Source of the DNA: Streptomyces albireticuli
GTDB taxonomy: Bacteria > Actinomycetota > Actinomycetes > Streptomycetales > Streptomycetaceae
Length of the DNA stretch: 64,000 nt
Reading direction: 5' to 3'
Assembly (NCBI RefSeq): GCF_002192455.1
Contig: NZ_CP021744.1
Span: 4,432,001 to 4,496,000, forward strand
The translations under genes were made by a program, and so were the position numbers. Positions 34,590-41,723 of this stretch are shown here, piece after piece; within the stretch, counting starts at the first letter, position 1; every line of letters starts with the position of its first letter. Below the pieces are notes generated by a model. The model had not been told where the DNA came from. It saw nothing but the letters and a program-made list of their open reading frames with translations, and did no database searches.

Positions 34590-36815
34590 TCAGCGGCAGT
34601 AGGCCAAGGCGTCCAGGGCCACCGCGCCCTGGCCGCGCGGCAGCACCACGAGAGGGTTGATGTCCAGCTCGGCGAGGTCGCCGGCCAGCTCCAGCGACAT
34701 CCGCTGGACGCGCAGGACGGTCTCGACGAGCGCGTCCACATCGGCCGGGGGCGCGCCCCGCACACCGTCGAGCAGGGCGCGCCCGCGCAGCTCGGTGAGC
34801 ATCGTGCGCGCGTGGTCCTCGCCGAACGGCGGGACGCCCACGGCGGTGTCGCGCAGCACCTCCACCAGCGCCCCGCCCAGGCCCACCGTCACGGTGGGAC
34901 CGAAGAGCGGGTCGGGGGAGACCCCGACGACCATCTCCACCCCCCGCCCGACGAGCTGGCAGACCAGCACGCCGTCCAGGGGCAGCCCCTCGTAGCGCGC
35001 GATGTCGGTGAGCTCGCGATAGGCGTCCCGGACCTGGCTGGCCGAGGTCAGCCCGACCTTGACCAGCCCGAGCTCGGTCTTGTGGGCCAGCCGGGGGCCG
35101 GACGCCTTCATGACGACGGGGTAGCCGACCAGTCCCGCCGCGCGTACGGCCGCGGCGGCGCTGGTCACCAGCTGCTCCCGGGGCACGCGGATGCCGTAGG
35201 CGCGCAGCAGCTGCTTGGCCGCGTGCTCGCTCAGCTGCTCGCCTGGGCGTATCAGCTCCTGGGCCTTGCGCGCGGAGGGGGAGAGGACGCGCGGCGCCTC
35301 GTCGAAGGGGGAGCGGTAGCCGGCGGTGAAGCGGTGGTGGCGGAGATAGGCGCTCACGGCGGTCACACAGTTGGAGAAGGTCCGGAAGGTGGCCACGCGC
35401 GAGGAGCCGAGGAGGGTGGTGCGATAGGCGTCCTCCGTGCCGACGGGCGATCCCCACACCACGCAGACCAGCTTGTCCGTCTCCTCCGCGGCGGCCACGA
35501 GGTCGCGCACGAGCCGGTCGCTCATGGGCGGGAAGGGGCCGGTGACCGGGCAGACGAGTACGCCGACGGCGGGGTCGGCGAGCAGGGCGTCGATGATCCT
35601 TCGCCCGCGCTCGTCGCCGACGGGGTGCCCACCGCTGTCGACGGGGTTCTCGACGCTCAGGTCCTCCGGTATCCACTGGTGCAGCTCGTGCTGCTTGGCG
35701 GCGGAGAGGGTGGGGAGGGGAAGGCCGGCCGCCGCGGCCAGGTCCGCGAAGTGGGCCCCCGTGCCACCGGAGATCGAATAGACGGCGACGCCGTCGGCCC
35801 GTGGCGGCCGGGCGCGGGCGAGCAGGGCCGCGGTGTCCTGGAGCTCGTCCAGCCCGTCCACCCGGATCACGCCGAACTGCCGCATGGCCGCGTCCACGAC
35901 CTCGTCCGCGCCGGTGAGCTTGCCGGTGTGGGAGGCGGCCGTGCGGGCGCCGGCCTCGGTCCGGCCGACCTTGACGGCGACGACCGGCACCTTGTGCCGT
36001 GCCGCGCGGTCCGCGGCGAGCAGGAAGGAGCGGCCGTCCTTGAGCCCTTCCACATACGCGGCGATGGCGCCGACCTCGGGGCGCGTGGCGAAGTAGGAGA
36101 GGAAGTCCGCGCACTCCAGGTCCGCCTCGTTGCCCGTCGGCGCCCAGTGGGAGAGCCGGATGCCCAGCTCCTGGAGGGCGAAGACGGGCCGGCCCTGGTG
36201 GCCTGACTGGGTGATCAGCGCGATGGCCGGTCCTTCGAGGTCGTCACGGAAGCGTTCGAAGGCGTTGAGGTTGGTGTTCGGTCCGAGGAGCCGGACCCCG
36301 GCCGCGCGGGCCGCGGCGGCGAGCCGGTCCTGGGCGGCGGCCCCCTCCGGGCCCGTCTCCGCGAACCCGGAGGCGAAGGCGACGGCGAACGCCGCCTTGG
36401 AGCCGCCGAGTTCGGCCATGACAGGCAGGGGGTCGCCCACGAGGAGGACGGCGAGGTCGACCCGCTCGGGGAGATCCGCGACGGAAGGATGGCAAGGGAG
36501 GCCGAAGACGGTCCTCCGGGTGGGGTGGACGGGGTGGAGGCGGGCGCCGACCCGCTCGCACCAGGCGAGGAGCTGACGGGTGATGCCGGTGTTGGGACGG
36601 CCCTCGGCGTCCGAGGCGCCGATGACGGCGACGGTCTCGGGGCGGAAGAGCCGGTCGAGGTCGGGGACGTCCGAGTGCAGCGGGCGGCCGCTGACGTCGA
36701 CGTCGGCGATGTCGGTGGCCAGGCCGTGGACGGCGGGGCCCGGACGCTCGCCGCAGGCCACCACGCGGGCCGGACGGGAGGTGGTGGTGAGGGTGCCGTG
36801 AGTCGATCCAAGCAT
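34590..36815 (-). CDS. NDP-forming acyl-CoA synthetase (acetate-CoA ligase family)
   Basis: This is a 741-aa single-chain enzyme. In order: CoA-binding Rossmann domain (about 55-180, VAVIGASDAEGRPNTG), succinyl-CoA-synthetase-like flavodoxin domains (about 190-490, LITQSGHQG, GGTGAHFADLA), and a C-terminal ATP-grasp domain (about 520-735, YPVVMKASGPRLAHKTELG and DINPLVVLPRG). It makes acyl-CoA from acid plus ATP/CoA with ADP release, or the reverse. The leader of about 50 residues is variable. Regulon sites E1 and E2 precede it; divergent from the OB-fold gene. Confidence 0.9.
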   Translation of the reverse strand: MLGSTHGTLTTTSRPARVVACGERPGPAVHGLATDIADVDVSGRPLHSDVPDLDRLFRPETVAVIGASDAEGRPNTGITRQLLAWCERVGARLHPVHPTRRTVFGLPCHPSVADLPERVDLAVLLVGDPLPVMAELGGSKAAFAVAFASGFAETGPEGAAAQDRLAAAARAAGVRLLGPNTNLNAFERFRDDLEGPAIALITQSGHQGRPVFALQELGIRLSHWAPTGNEADLECADFLSYFATRPEVGAIAAYVEGLKDGRSFLLAADRAARHKVPVVAVKVGRTEAGARTAASHTGKLTGADEVVDAAMRQFGVIRVDGLDELQDTAALLARARPPRADGVAVYSISGGTGAHFADLAAAAGLPLPTLSAAKQHELHQWIPEDLSVENPVDSGGHPVGDERGRRIIDALLADPAVGVLVCPVTGPFPPMSDRLVRDLVAAAEETDKLVCVVWGSPVGTEDAYRTTLLGSSRVATFRTFSNCVTAVSAYLRHHRFTAGYRSPFDEAPRVLSPSARKAQELIRPGEQLSEHAAKQLLRAYGIRVPREQLVTSAAAAVRAAGLVGYPVVMKASGPRLAHKTELGLVKVGLTSASQVRDAYRELTDIARYEGLPLDGVLVCQLVGRGVEMVVGVSPDPLFGPTVTVGLGGALVEVLRDTAVGVPPFGEDHARTMLTELRGRALLDGVRGAPPADVDALVETVLRVQRMSLELAGDLAELDINPLVVLPRGQGAVALDALAYCR

Positions 36816-36848
36816 CGTTCTCGTCCACTCCTGCTCAATGGCCGATAC

Positions 36849-36865
36849 GCTGACGTATAGTCAGG
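36849..36865. promoter_or_regulatory. 17-bp regulon palindrome, site E1
   Basis: GCTGACGTATAGTCAGG, 33 bp upstream of the NDP-forming ligase start and 24 bp (start to start) from site E2. Confidence 0.7.
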
Positions 36866-36872
36866 CTACCGA

Positions 36873-36889
36873 TCTGACGTCACGTCAGG
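36873..36889. promoter_or_regulatory. 17-bp regulon palindrome, site E2
   Basis: TCTGACGTCACGTCAGG, on the side of the divergent OB-fold gene; a double operator for two divergent promoters. Confidence 0.72.
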
Positions 36890-37000
36890 AATGGTGCGGG
36901 CTCAGGGCGGTGGCGTGAATCGGCTGGTTCCATGCCCCGTCCCGAGTGGCCCTGGACGGACGGGAGTCGGATGCCCCGACGGTGCTGGGAGGCTGCCGCC

Positions 37001-37420
37001 ATGACCGTGTCCGCCCGCTTCGACGTGCCCGGGGTCGACGACTTCACCCGCCCTTACTGGGACGCCGCCGCCCAGGGGCGGCTCCTGCTGCGCCGGTGCC
37101 GGGATGAGAGGTGCGGTGCGGTCCACCACTATCCGCGCGAGTTCTGTCCGCGCTGCTGGGGCGAGGACGTCGTCTGGACCGAGGCGAGCGGCCGGGCCAC
37201 GCTCTACACCTGGTCGGTCGTCCACATGAACGACCTGCCGCCCTTCGGCGCGCGCCTGCCCTATGTCGCCGCCGTCGTGGACCTCGAGGAGGGGCCGCGC
37301 ATGATGACCGAGATCGTGGACTGCCCGGAGAGCGCCCTGCGGGTAGGGATGGAGCTGCGGGTCCGCTTCCGGCCGATACCCGAAACGTCGTTGAGAGCAC
37401 CGGTGTTCGGTCCGGAGTGA
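37001..37420 (+). CDS. Zn-ribbon/OB-fold (DUF35) acyl-CoA-associated protein
   Basis: This is a 139-aa protein. A rubredoxin-like zinc ribbon (C33, C38, C49, C52) is followed by an OB fold (about 60-130). In steroid degraders such domains (ChsH2 C-terminal part) bind a thiolase-like Ltp protein and are needed for its retro-aldolase reaction. The partner is presumably the lipid-transfer protein convergent at 37447-38622. ATG at 37001 follows GGGAGG; the upstream part of the frame is not conserved. Confidence 0.87.
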   Translation: MTVSARFDVPGVDDFTRPYWDAAAQGRLLLRRCRDERCGAVHHYPREFCPRCWGEDVVWTEASGRATLYTWSVVHMNDLPPFGARLPYVAAVVDLEEGPRMMTEIVDCPESALRVGMELRVRFRPIPETSLRAPVFGPE

Positions 37421-37446
37421 GCCGGGTTCCTGGCCCCGCCCGGCGC

Positions 37447-38622
37447 TCAGTCGCGGCCCAGCACCAGCGTCCCCGAGGAGCAGAACCAGCCGCCCGTACC
37501 CGACGCGAGCGCGAGCCGTGGCGGCCCGCCGTCGCGGCCCCGCACCTGCCGGCCCTCCTCCGCCTCGCCCCGCAGCTGCCGCACGGCCTCGACCAGCAGG
37601 AAGAGGCCGCGCATGCCGGGATGGCAAGCCGACAGCCCGCCACCGTCCGTGTTCACGGGCAGCTCTCCGCCGATCGTCAGCCTGCCGTCCGCCACGAACG
37701 CGCCGCCCTCGCCCTTCGCGCAGAATCCGAGGTCCTCCAGCGCCACCAGGGGCATGTACGTGAAGGCGTCGTACAGCTCCGCCACCTCGATGTCCTGGGG
37801 CGTGACGCCCGCGCGGCGAAAGGCCCGGGCCCCCGAGACCGCGGCGGGGGAGACCGTGAAGTCCTCCCACTCCGACATCGTCGCGTGCGAGACGGCGGTG
37901 CCGGAGCCCAGCACCCATACGGGTGGTTTCACCGCGTCCGCCACGTACTCCTCCCCGGCCAGCAGCACGGCACAGCCGCCGTCGGAGCGTACGCAGCAGT
38001 GGAGCTTGGTGAACGGGTCGGCGATCACCGGCCCGCCGAGGACGTCGTCGACCGTGATCGGGGCGCGGTACATGGCGTGCGGGTTGTGCAGGGCGTTGGC
38101 GCGGGTCTGGACGGCGATGTCGGCGAACTGCTCCAGCGTCGTCCCGTACTGGTGCATGTGGCGGCGTGCGGCCATGGCGTACTTGGCGACGAGGGTGTGA
38201 CCGTAAGGCGCCTCGAATTGCGCGGGGCCGTGCGCGCCCAGGGAGAGGGTGGCGGTGCGGCGCCCGGCCTTGAGGTCGGCGCGGGCGGTGGAGCCGTAGA
38301 CGAGGAGGACGGCGTTCGCGTGGCGCGCGGCGATGGCGTCGGCCGCGTGGGCGGCCATGACCTCCCAGGTGGAGCCGCCGACCGTGGTGGAGTCGACCCA
38401 GGTGGGCCGCAGGCCCAGGTAGTCGGCGATCTCGATGGGGGCGAGGGTGCCGACCCCGGCGGAGGCGAGGCCGTCGACGAGGCCCTTGCCGAGGCCGGAG
38501 TCGGCGAGGGCGCGCCGGGCGGCCTGCGCGTGCAGGGCGAAGGAGGTGGCGTGGTCGATCCTTCCGCAGTCCGAGAGGGCGACGCCGACGACGGCCACCT
38601 TGCGGGTGCTGCCTGGACTCAT
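37447..38622 (-). CDS. Thiolase-like lipid-transfer protein (Ltp, putative acyl-CoA aldolase)
   Basis: This is a 391-aa thiolase-fold protein. The thiolase nucleophile position reads G-G-S-T-W-E (no Cys), so normal thiolysis is not expected. YDAFTYMPLVALEDLGFC...GEGG and NTDGGGLSACHPGMRG carry the Tyr and His that are kept in Ltp aldolases. It likely acts with the OB-fold protein to cleave a beta-hydroxyacyl-CoA by retro-aldol reaction. Regulon site F abuts its start codon. Confidence 0.87.
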   Translation of the reverse strand: MSPGSTRKVAVVGVALSDCGRIDHATSFALHAQAARRALADSGLGKGLVDGLASAGVGTLAPIEIADYLGLRPTWVDSTTVGGSTWEVMAAHAADAIAARHANAVLLVYGSTARADLKAGRRTATLSLGAHGPAQFEAPYGHTLVAKYAMAARRHMHQYGTTLEQFADIAVQTRANALHNPHAMYRAPITVDDVLGGPVIADPFTKLHCCVRSDGGCAVLLAGEEYVADAVKPPVWVLGSGTAVSHATMSEWEDFTVSPAAVSGARAFRRAGVTPQDIEVAELYDAFTYMPLVALEDLGFCAKGEGGAFVADGRLTIGGELPVNTDGGGLSACHPGMRGLFLLVEAVRQLRGEAEEGRQVRGRDGGPPRLALASGTGGWFCSSGTLVLGRD

Positions 38623-38625
38623 GAA

Positions 38626-38642
38626 TCTGACGGTACATCAGC
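38626..38642. promoter_or_regulatory. 17-bp regulon palindrome, site F
   Basis: TCTGACGGTACATCAGC begins 4 bp upstream of the Ltp start codon; binding there would block transcription start or a leaderless start. Confidence 0.68.
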
Positions 38643-38675
38643 TCAGGGCTGTGAAAGTGGCGTCGGCGAACTTAA

Positions 38676-38692
38676 TATGACGATCCGTCAGC
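38676..38692. promoter_or_regulatory. 17-bp regulon palindrome, site G
   Basis: TATGACGATCCGTCAGC lies 15 bp before the acyl-CoA dehydrogenase start, next to its GGGAGG ribosome-binding site; 50 bp from site F. Confidence 0.68.
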
Positions 38693-38706
38693 ATGGGAGG
38701 TCTGTC

Positions 38707-39939
38707 GTGGACGCCGCACCCAGCGAGGAACAGGAGAGGATCCGCCGCACCCTGCGCGACGTGCTGCGCGAACGCTGCGGCCCGGGCGAGGTCAGGGCCG
38801 CGGTCCGCACGGAGGCCGGCTACGACGAGGAGCTGTGGGGCCTGCTCGCCGGCCGGGTCGGGCTGGCGGGACTGGCCGTTCCGGCCCGCTACGGCGGTGC
38901 CGGCTGCGGCCCCACGGAACTGGCGCTGGCCTGCGAGGAGACCGGCCGGGTGCTGCTGCCGTCCCCGCTGCTGGGCACCGCCGGGCTGGTGGCGCCCCTG
39001 ATCGCCGCGCTGGGTACGGAGGCGCAGCGCGCCGAGCTGCTGCCGGGAATCTCCTCCGGCGAGCTGACGTGCGCCTTCGCGGTGCCTGGCGGGGCGTTGC
39101 CGGCCGCGCTCGGGCTGACGGCGCCCAACGACGGGGAATGGTCCGGAGGCGGCCGCGCCGGTGGCGTGCAGGCCCGGCCCGGCCCGGACGGGCAGGCCCC
39201 GGACGGGTCCGGCTGGCGGCTCTACGGGGAGGCCTCCCAGGTGCTCGGCGGGCACAGCGCGGACCTGCTGCTGGTGGCGGCCCGCACCGGGGGCTACGTC
39301 CGGGGCCGGACGCTGCTGTTCGTCCTGCGCCCCGCCGGAGCGCGCGGCGTGACCCGCACCCGGCAGACCGCCCTGGACGAGACGCGCCCGCAGGCCCGCG
39401 TCGAGCTGCGGGACGCGGAGGCCGCCCTCCTGGGCGACGCGGGGGCCGAGGTGCCGGGCGAGCTGGCACGGCTGGGCCGGTCCGTGGCCGCCGTCCTCGC
39501 CGCGGAGGCGGTCGGCGCGGCGGACCGGGCCCTGGAGCGGACGGTCGGCCACGCCCGCTCCCGGGTGCAGTTCGGCAGGCCGATCGGGTCCTTCCAGGCG
39601 GTCAAGCACAGGCTGGCCGATCTGTACGTGGCGGTGCAGGCGGCGCGTTCGGCCGCGTACTACGCGGCGTGGGCCGCCGGCGGAGGCGCCGCGGACGACG
39701 GGCCGGTCGGCGGGCTCGCGCTCGCGCAGGCCCTGGAGGCGCTGCGCAAGGTCGCGGGGGAGGCCGTGCAACTGCACGGCGGCATAGGGGTGACGTGGGA
39801 GCACGAAGTGCAGCTGTACTTCAAACGGGCAGCGTCGGACGAGCTGTTGTTCGGTCCCGTCCACCGGCTGAGAGCCCGAGCGGCGGACGAGGCCGGGCTG
39901 TTTGCCGGCCGGGTGGCCAGGGAAGCGGTGGCCCTGTGA
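38707..39939 (+). CDS. Acyl-CoA dehydrogenase
   Basis: This is a 410-aa protein of the divergent FadE class often paired in actinobacterial catabolic clusters. Family landmarks: VPARYGGAGCGPTELALACEE, RSRVQFGRPIGSFQAVKHRLADLYV and QLHGGIGVTWEHEVQLYFKR. The middle domain is poor in the usual SEP-AGSD motif. GTG at 38707 follows GGGAGG. It overlaps the deazaflavin-oxidoreductase gene by 4 bp (GTGA), so the two are co-translated; regulon site G in front. Confidence 0.88.
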   Translation: MDAAPSEEQERIRRTLRDVLRERCGPGEVRAAVRTEAGYDEELWGLLAGRVGLAGLAVPARYGGAGCGPTELALACEETGRVLLPSPLLGTAGLVAPLIAALGTEAQRAELLPGISSGELTCAFAVPGGALPAALGLTAPNDGEWSGGGRAGGVQARPGPDGQAPDGSGWRLYGEASQVLGGHSADLLLVAARTGGYVRGRTLLFVLRPAGARGVTRTRQTALDETRPQARVELRDAEAALLGDAGAEVPGELARLGRSVAAVLAAEAVGAADRALERTVGHARSRVQFGRPIGSFQAVKHRLADLYVAVQAARSAAYYAAWAAGGGAADDGPVGGLALAQALEALRKVAGEAVQLHGGIGVTWEHEVQLYFKRAASDELLFGPVHRLRARAADEAGLFAGRVAREAVAL

Positions 39940-40475
39940 CGACCGCTGTGGAGCGCATCGTGAGAAGAGTGTCCTCGACCCGTACGTTCGCGAGGGTCGC
40001 ACCGCACTTCGTACCGGCACTCGACCGTGCCGTGCACAGACTGACGCACGGCAGGAGGCTGCTCAGCGGGAAACTGCTGCCGAGTCTTGTCCTTACGGCG
40101 AGAGGCGCGAAGAGCGGGCAGCTTCGTCGGACACCGCTCGCGTGCATGCGGGAGGGCGATCCGGCGAGCGCCTGGGTGGTGGTCGGCAGCAACTTCGGCA
40201 GGCCGGGGCACCCCGCCTGGACGGGGAATCTGCTGGCGCACCCGGATGTGGAGATCAGCTGGAAGGGACGGGACATCCCCGTCAGGGCGCGGCTGCTGCG
40301 AGGGGCGGAGCGGGACGCCGCCTGGGCGGCGGTGGTGAGGTTCTGGCCTCCGTACGCGCGCTATCAGGCGCGGGTGGAGCGGGAGATCCGGCTCTTCAGG
40401 CTGGTGCCGAGGGATTCGGAGGATCCGGGGGCCGCAGGGGCCACGGGGGCTTCGGGGGAGGGCCCTGATCGCTGA
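39936..40475 (+). CDS. Deazaflavin (F420)-dependent nitroreductase-family oxidoreductase
   Basis: This is a 179-aa Ddn-like split-barrel protein. Family hallmarks are LTARGAKSGQLRRTPL near residue 50-65, VVVGSNFGRPGHPAWTGNLLAHPDVEI and the aromatic FWPPYARYQARVEREI. These proteins reduce substrates with F420H2, for example quinones or enones. GTG start at 39936 overlaps the acyl-CoA dehydrogenase stop. The C-terminus ends in a Gly/Ala-rich tail of about 18 residues. Confidence 0.88.
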   Translation: MTTAVERIVRRVSSTRTFARVAPHFVPALDRAVHRLTHGRRLLSGKLLPSLVLTARGAKSGQLRRTPLACMREGDPASAWVVVGSNFGRPGHPAWTGNLLAHPDVEISWKGRDIPVRARLLRGAERDAAWAAVVRFWPPYARYQARVEREIRLFRLVPRDSEDPGAAGATGASGEGPDR

Positions 40476-40574
40476 GCCCGGTCGCCGGGCGTGGATGTCA
40501 CTGCGGCGGGCCGCTCCGGCCCGAGCCGGTGCGGCCCGCCGCTGCGATGACAGGACGTGCGAGGCGCCGAGGCG

Positions 40575-41222
40575 CTACCTGGTGGGCTTCTTGCCGGTGA
40601 TGCCGAGGTGGACGAGGAGCGCGAGGTTCGGCTTCAGCTCGGCCTGCTTGACGCCCCAGCTCTGGAAGCCCTTCTGGTGCGAGGCCACCGCGGCGAGCAT
40701 CGCGACGAGCGAGCCCGCGACGGCCGCGGGGTTGACGTCCTTGTCCACCTTGCCCTTGGTCTGGAGCTCCTTGACGGAGTCGGTGAGGGAGCTGGTGACG
40801 GCGTTGAGGATCTTCATGCGGATCTTGTAGAACCGCTTGTCGCCCTCGGCCGCCCCGAGGTCCACGACGCGCAGGATGGCGTCGTGCTTGCGCCAGAATC
40901 CGAGGAAGCCGTCGACCAGCTCCTCGGCCGCCTGCCAGCCGGACTTGCCGACCCAGGAACGTCCTGCGACGAGATCGGTCAGGCTTGCGCCTTCCTTCGC
41001 CATTTCCTCGGCGATCTCCAGCACCGCGCCCTCGACGTCGGGGAAGTACTGGTAGAAGGTGGCGGGGGAGGTGCCGGCCTTGCGCGCGACGTCGATGACC
41101 TTCACGTCGCGGTAGGGCGAGGAGCTGAGCATTTCGCTGAGGCAGTCGAGCAGCTTCTGCCGCGTCGCCTGGCCGCGTCGGCCGGCCACGCGGCCGTCGA
41201 CGGTGCGTACTTGTCCTGTCAT
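40575..41222 (-). CDS. TetR-family transcriptional regulator (candidate regulon repressor)
   Basis: This is a 215-aa protein; N-terminal helix-turn-helix (about 20-65, VIDVARKAGTSPATFYQYFPDVEGAVLEI) and an all-helical ligand domain. Its start codon lies inside a copy of the 17-bp palindrome (site H), so it probably represses itself, perhaps from a leaderless transcript. It is the only TetR-type gene in the catabolic block, and the palindrome length and symmetry suit TetR dimers, so it is the best candidate for the regulator of all twelve sites. Ligand is likely a pathway acyl-CoA; inference. Confidence 0.9.
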   Translation of the reverse strand: MTGQVRTVDGRVAGRRGQATRQKLLDCLSEMLSSSPYRDVKVIDVARKAGTSPATFYQYFPDVEGAVLEIAEEMAKEGASLTDLVAGRSWVGKSGWQAAEELVDGFLGFWRKHDAILRVVDLGAAEGDKRFYKIRMKILNAVTSSLTDSVKELQTKGKVDKDVNPAAVAGSLVAMLAAVASHQKGFQSWGVKQAELKPNLALLVHLGITGKKPTR

Positions 41223-41231
41223 GCCGTCAGC
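41215..41231. promoter_or_regulatory. 17-bp regulon palindrome, site H (over TetR start codon)
   Basis: On the minus strand it reads GCTGACGGCATGACAGG and contains the ATG of the TetR gene. The left half is perfect, the right half has two deviations. Confidence 0.55.
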
Positions 41232-41723
41232 TTACCGAGGGGTGATCGGAGCGCGATTCGGCCGCATGCAAATGGGGGCAGGGGGGTGGGGAGGGGTGAA
41301 AGGCCAGCTCAGGCGGCATATCGGGGTCCGCCCGGAGATCGAGGTGGATTGGCCCGTACCGGTGAATCGTCTTATCAACAGGCTGTGGACAACGCAGGTC
41401 GGGCGGACTCCCCACGGTTATCCACAGGCCCGGGCGAAAGGCTCGATACCCCGATAACGTGGCAGTCGGAACAGCGTGCGCGAGTCAGGGTGAAGCCCCC
41501 TGATGGTAACGGAGAGTCACGGAGCGGGAGGCGGGTCGGAGGCGGGAGCACAGTCGCGGGACAGGACGTTCCGCATGTGGTGGAGACACGGCGAAGCACG
41601 ACCCGGGTTCGCAACCGCGGCCTTCGCCAGGAAGAATCAGCATGCGTACCCCGGAGATAATTCGCGGTGAGACGCTGCACGGGGCTGAATCCCTTCAAGC
41701 CCCCACGGGGAGGTGGCAGGCCA
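41223..41723. other. 501-bp spacer between TetR and kinase genes
   Basis: No gene is seen. It contains site H at its left edge, a G-rich stretch (41275-41300), the three DnaA-box-like 9-mers (separate entry), and the presumed promoter and leader of the kinase gene. Confidence 0.5.
41372..41426. promoter_or_regulatory. Cluster of three DnaA-box-like 9-mers
   Basis: TTATCAACA (41372-41380, one mismatch), TGTGGACAA (41384-41392, reverse complement TTGTCCACA, the Streptomyces consensus) and TTATCCACA (41418-41426, perfect E. coli-type box). Three within 55 bp in mixed orientation is far above chance for a GC-rich genome. No dnaA/dnaN genes are here, so it is not obviously oriC. Confidence 0.65.

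Noticed and set aside
41372..41426. Chromosomal replication origin
   Set aside because: Only three boxes, and none of dnaA, dnaN, rpmH, parAB or gyr genes is nearby.
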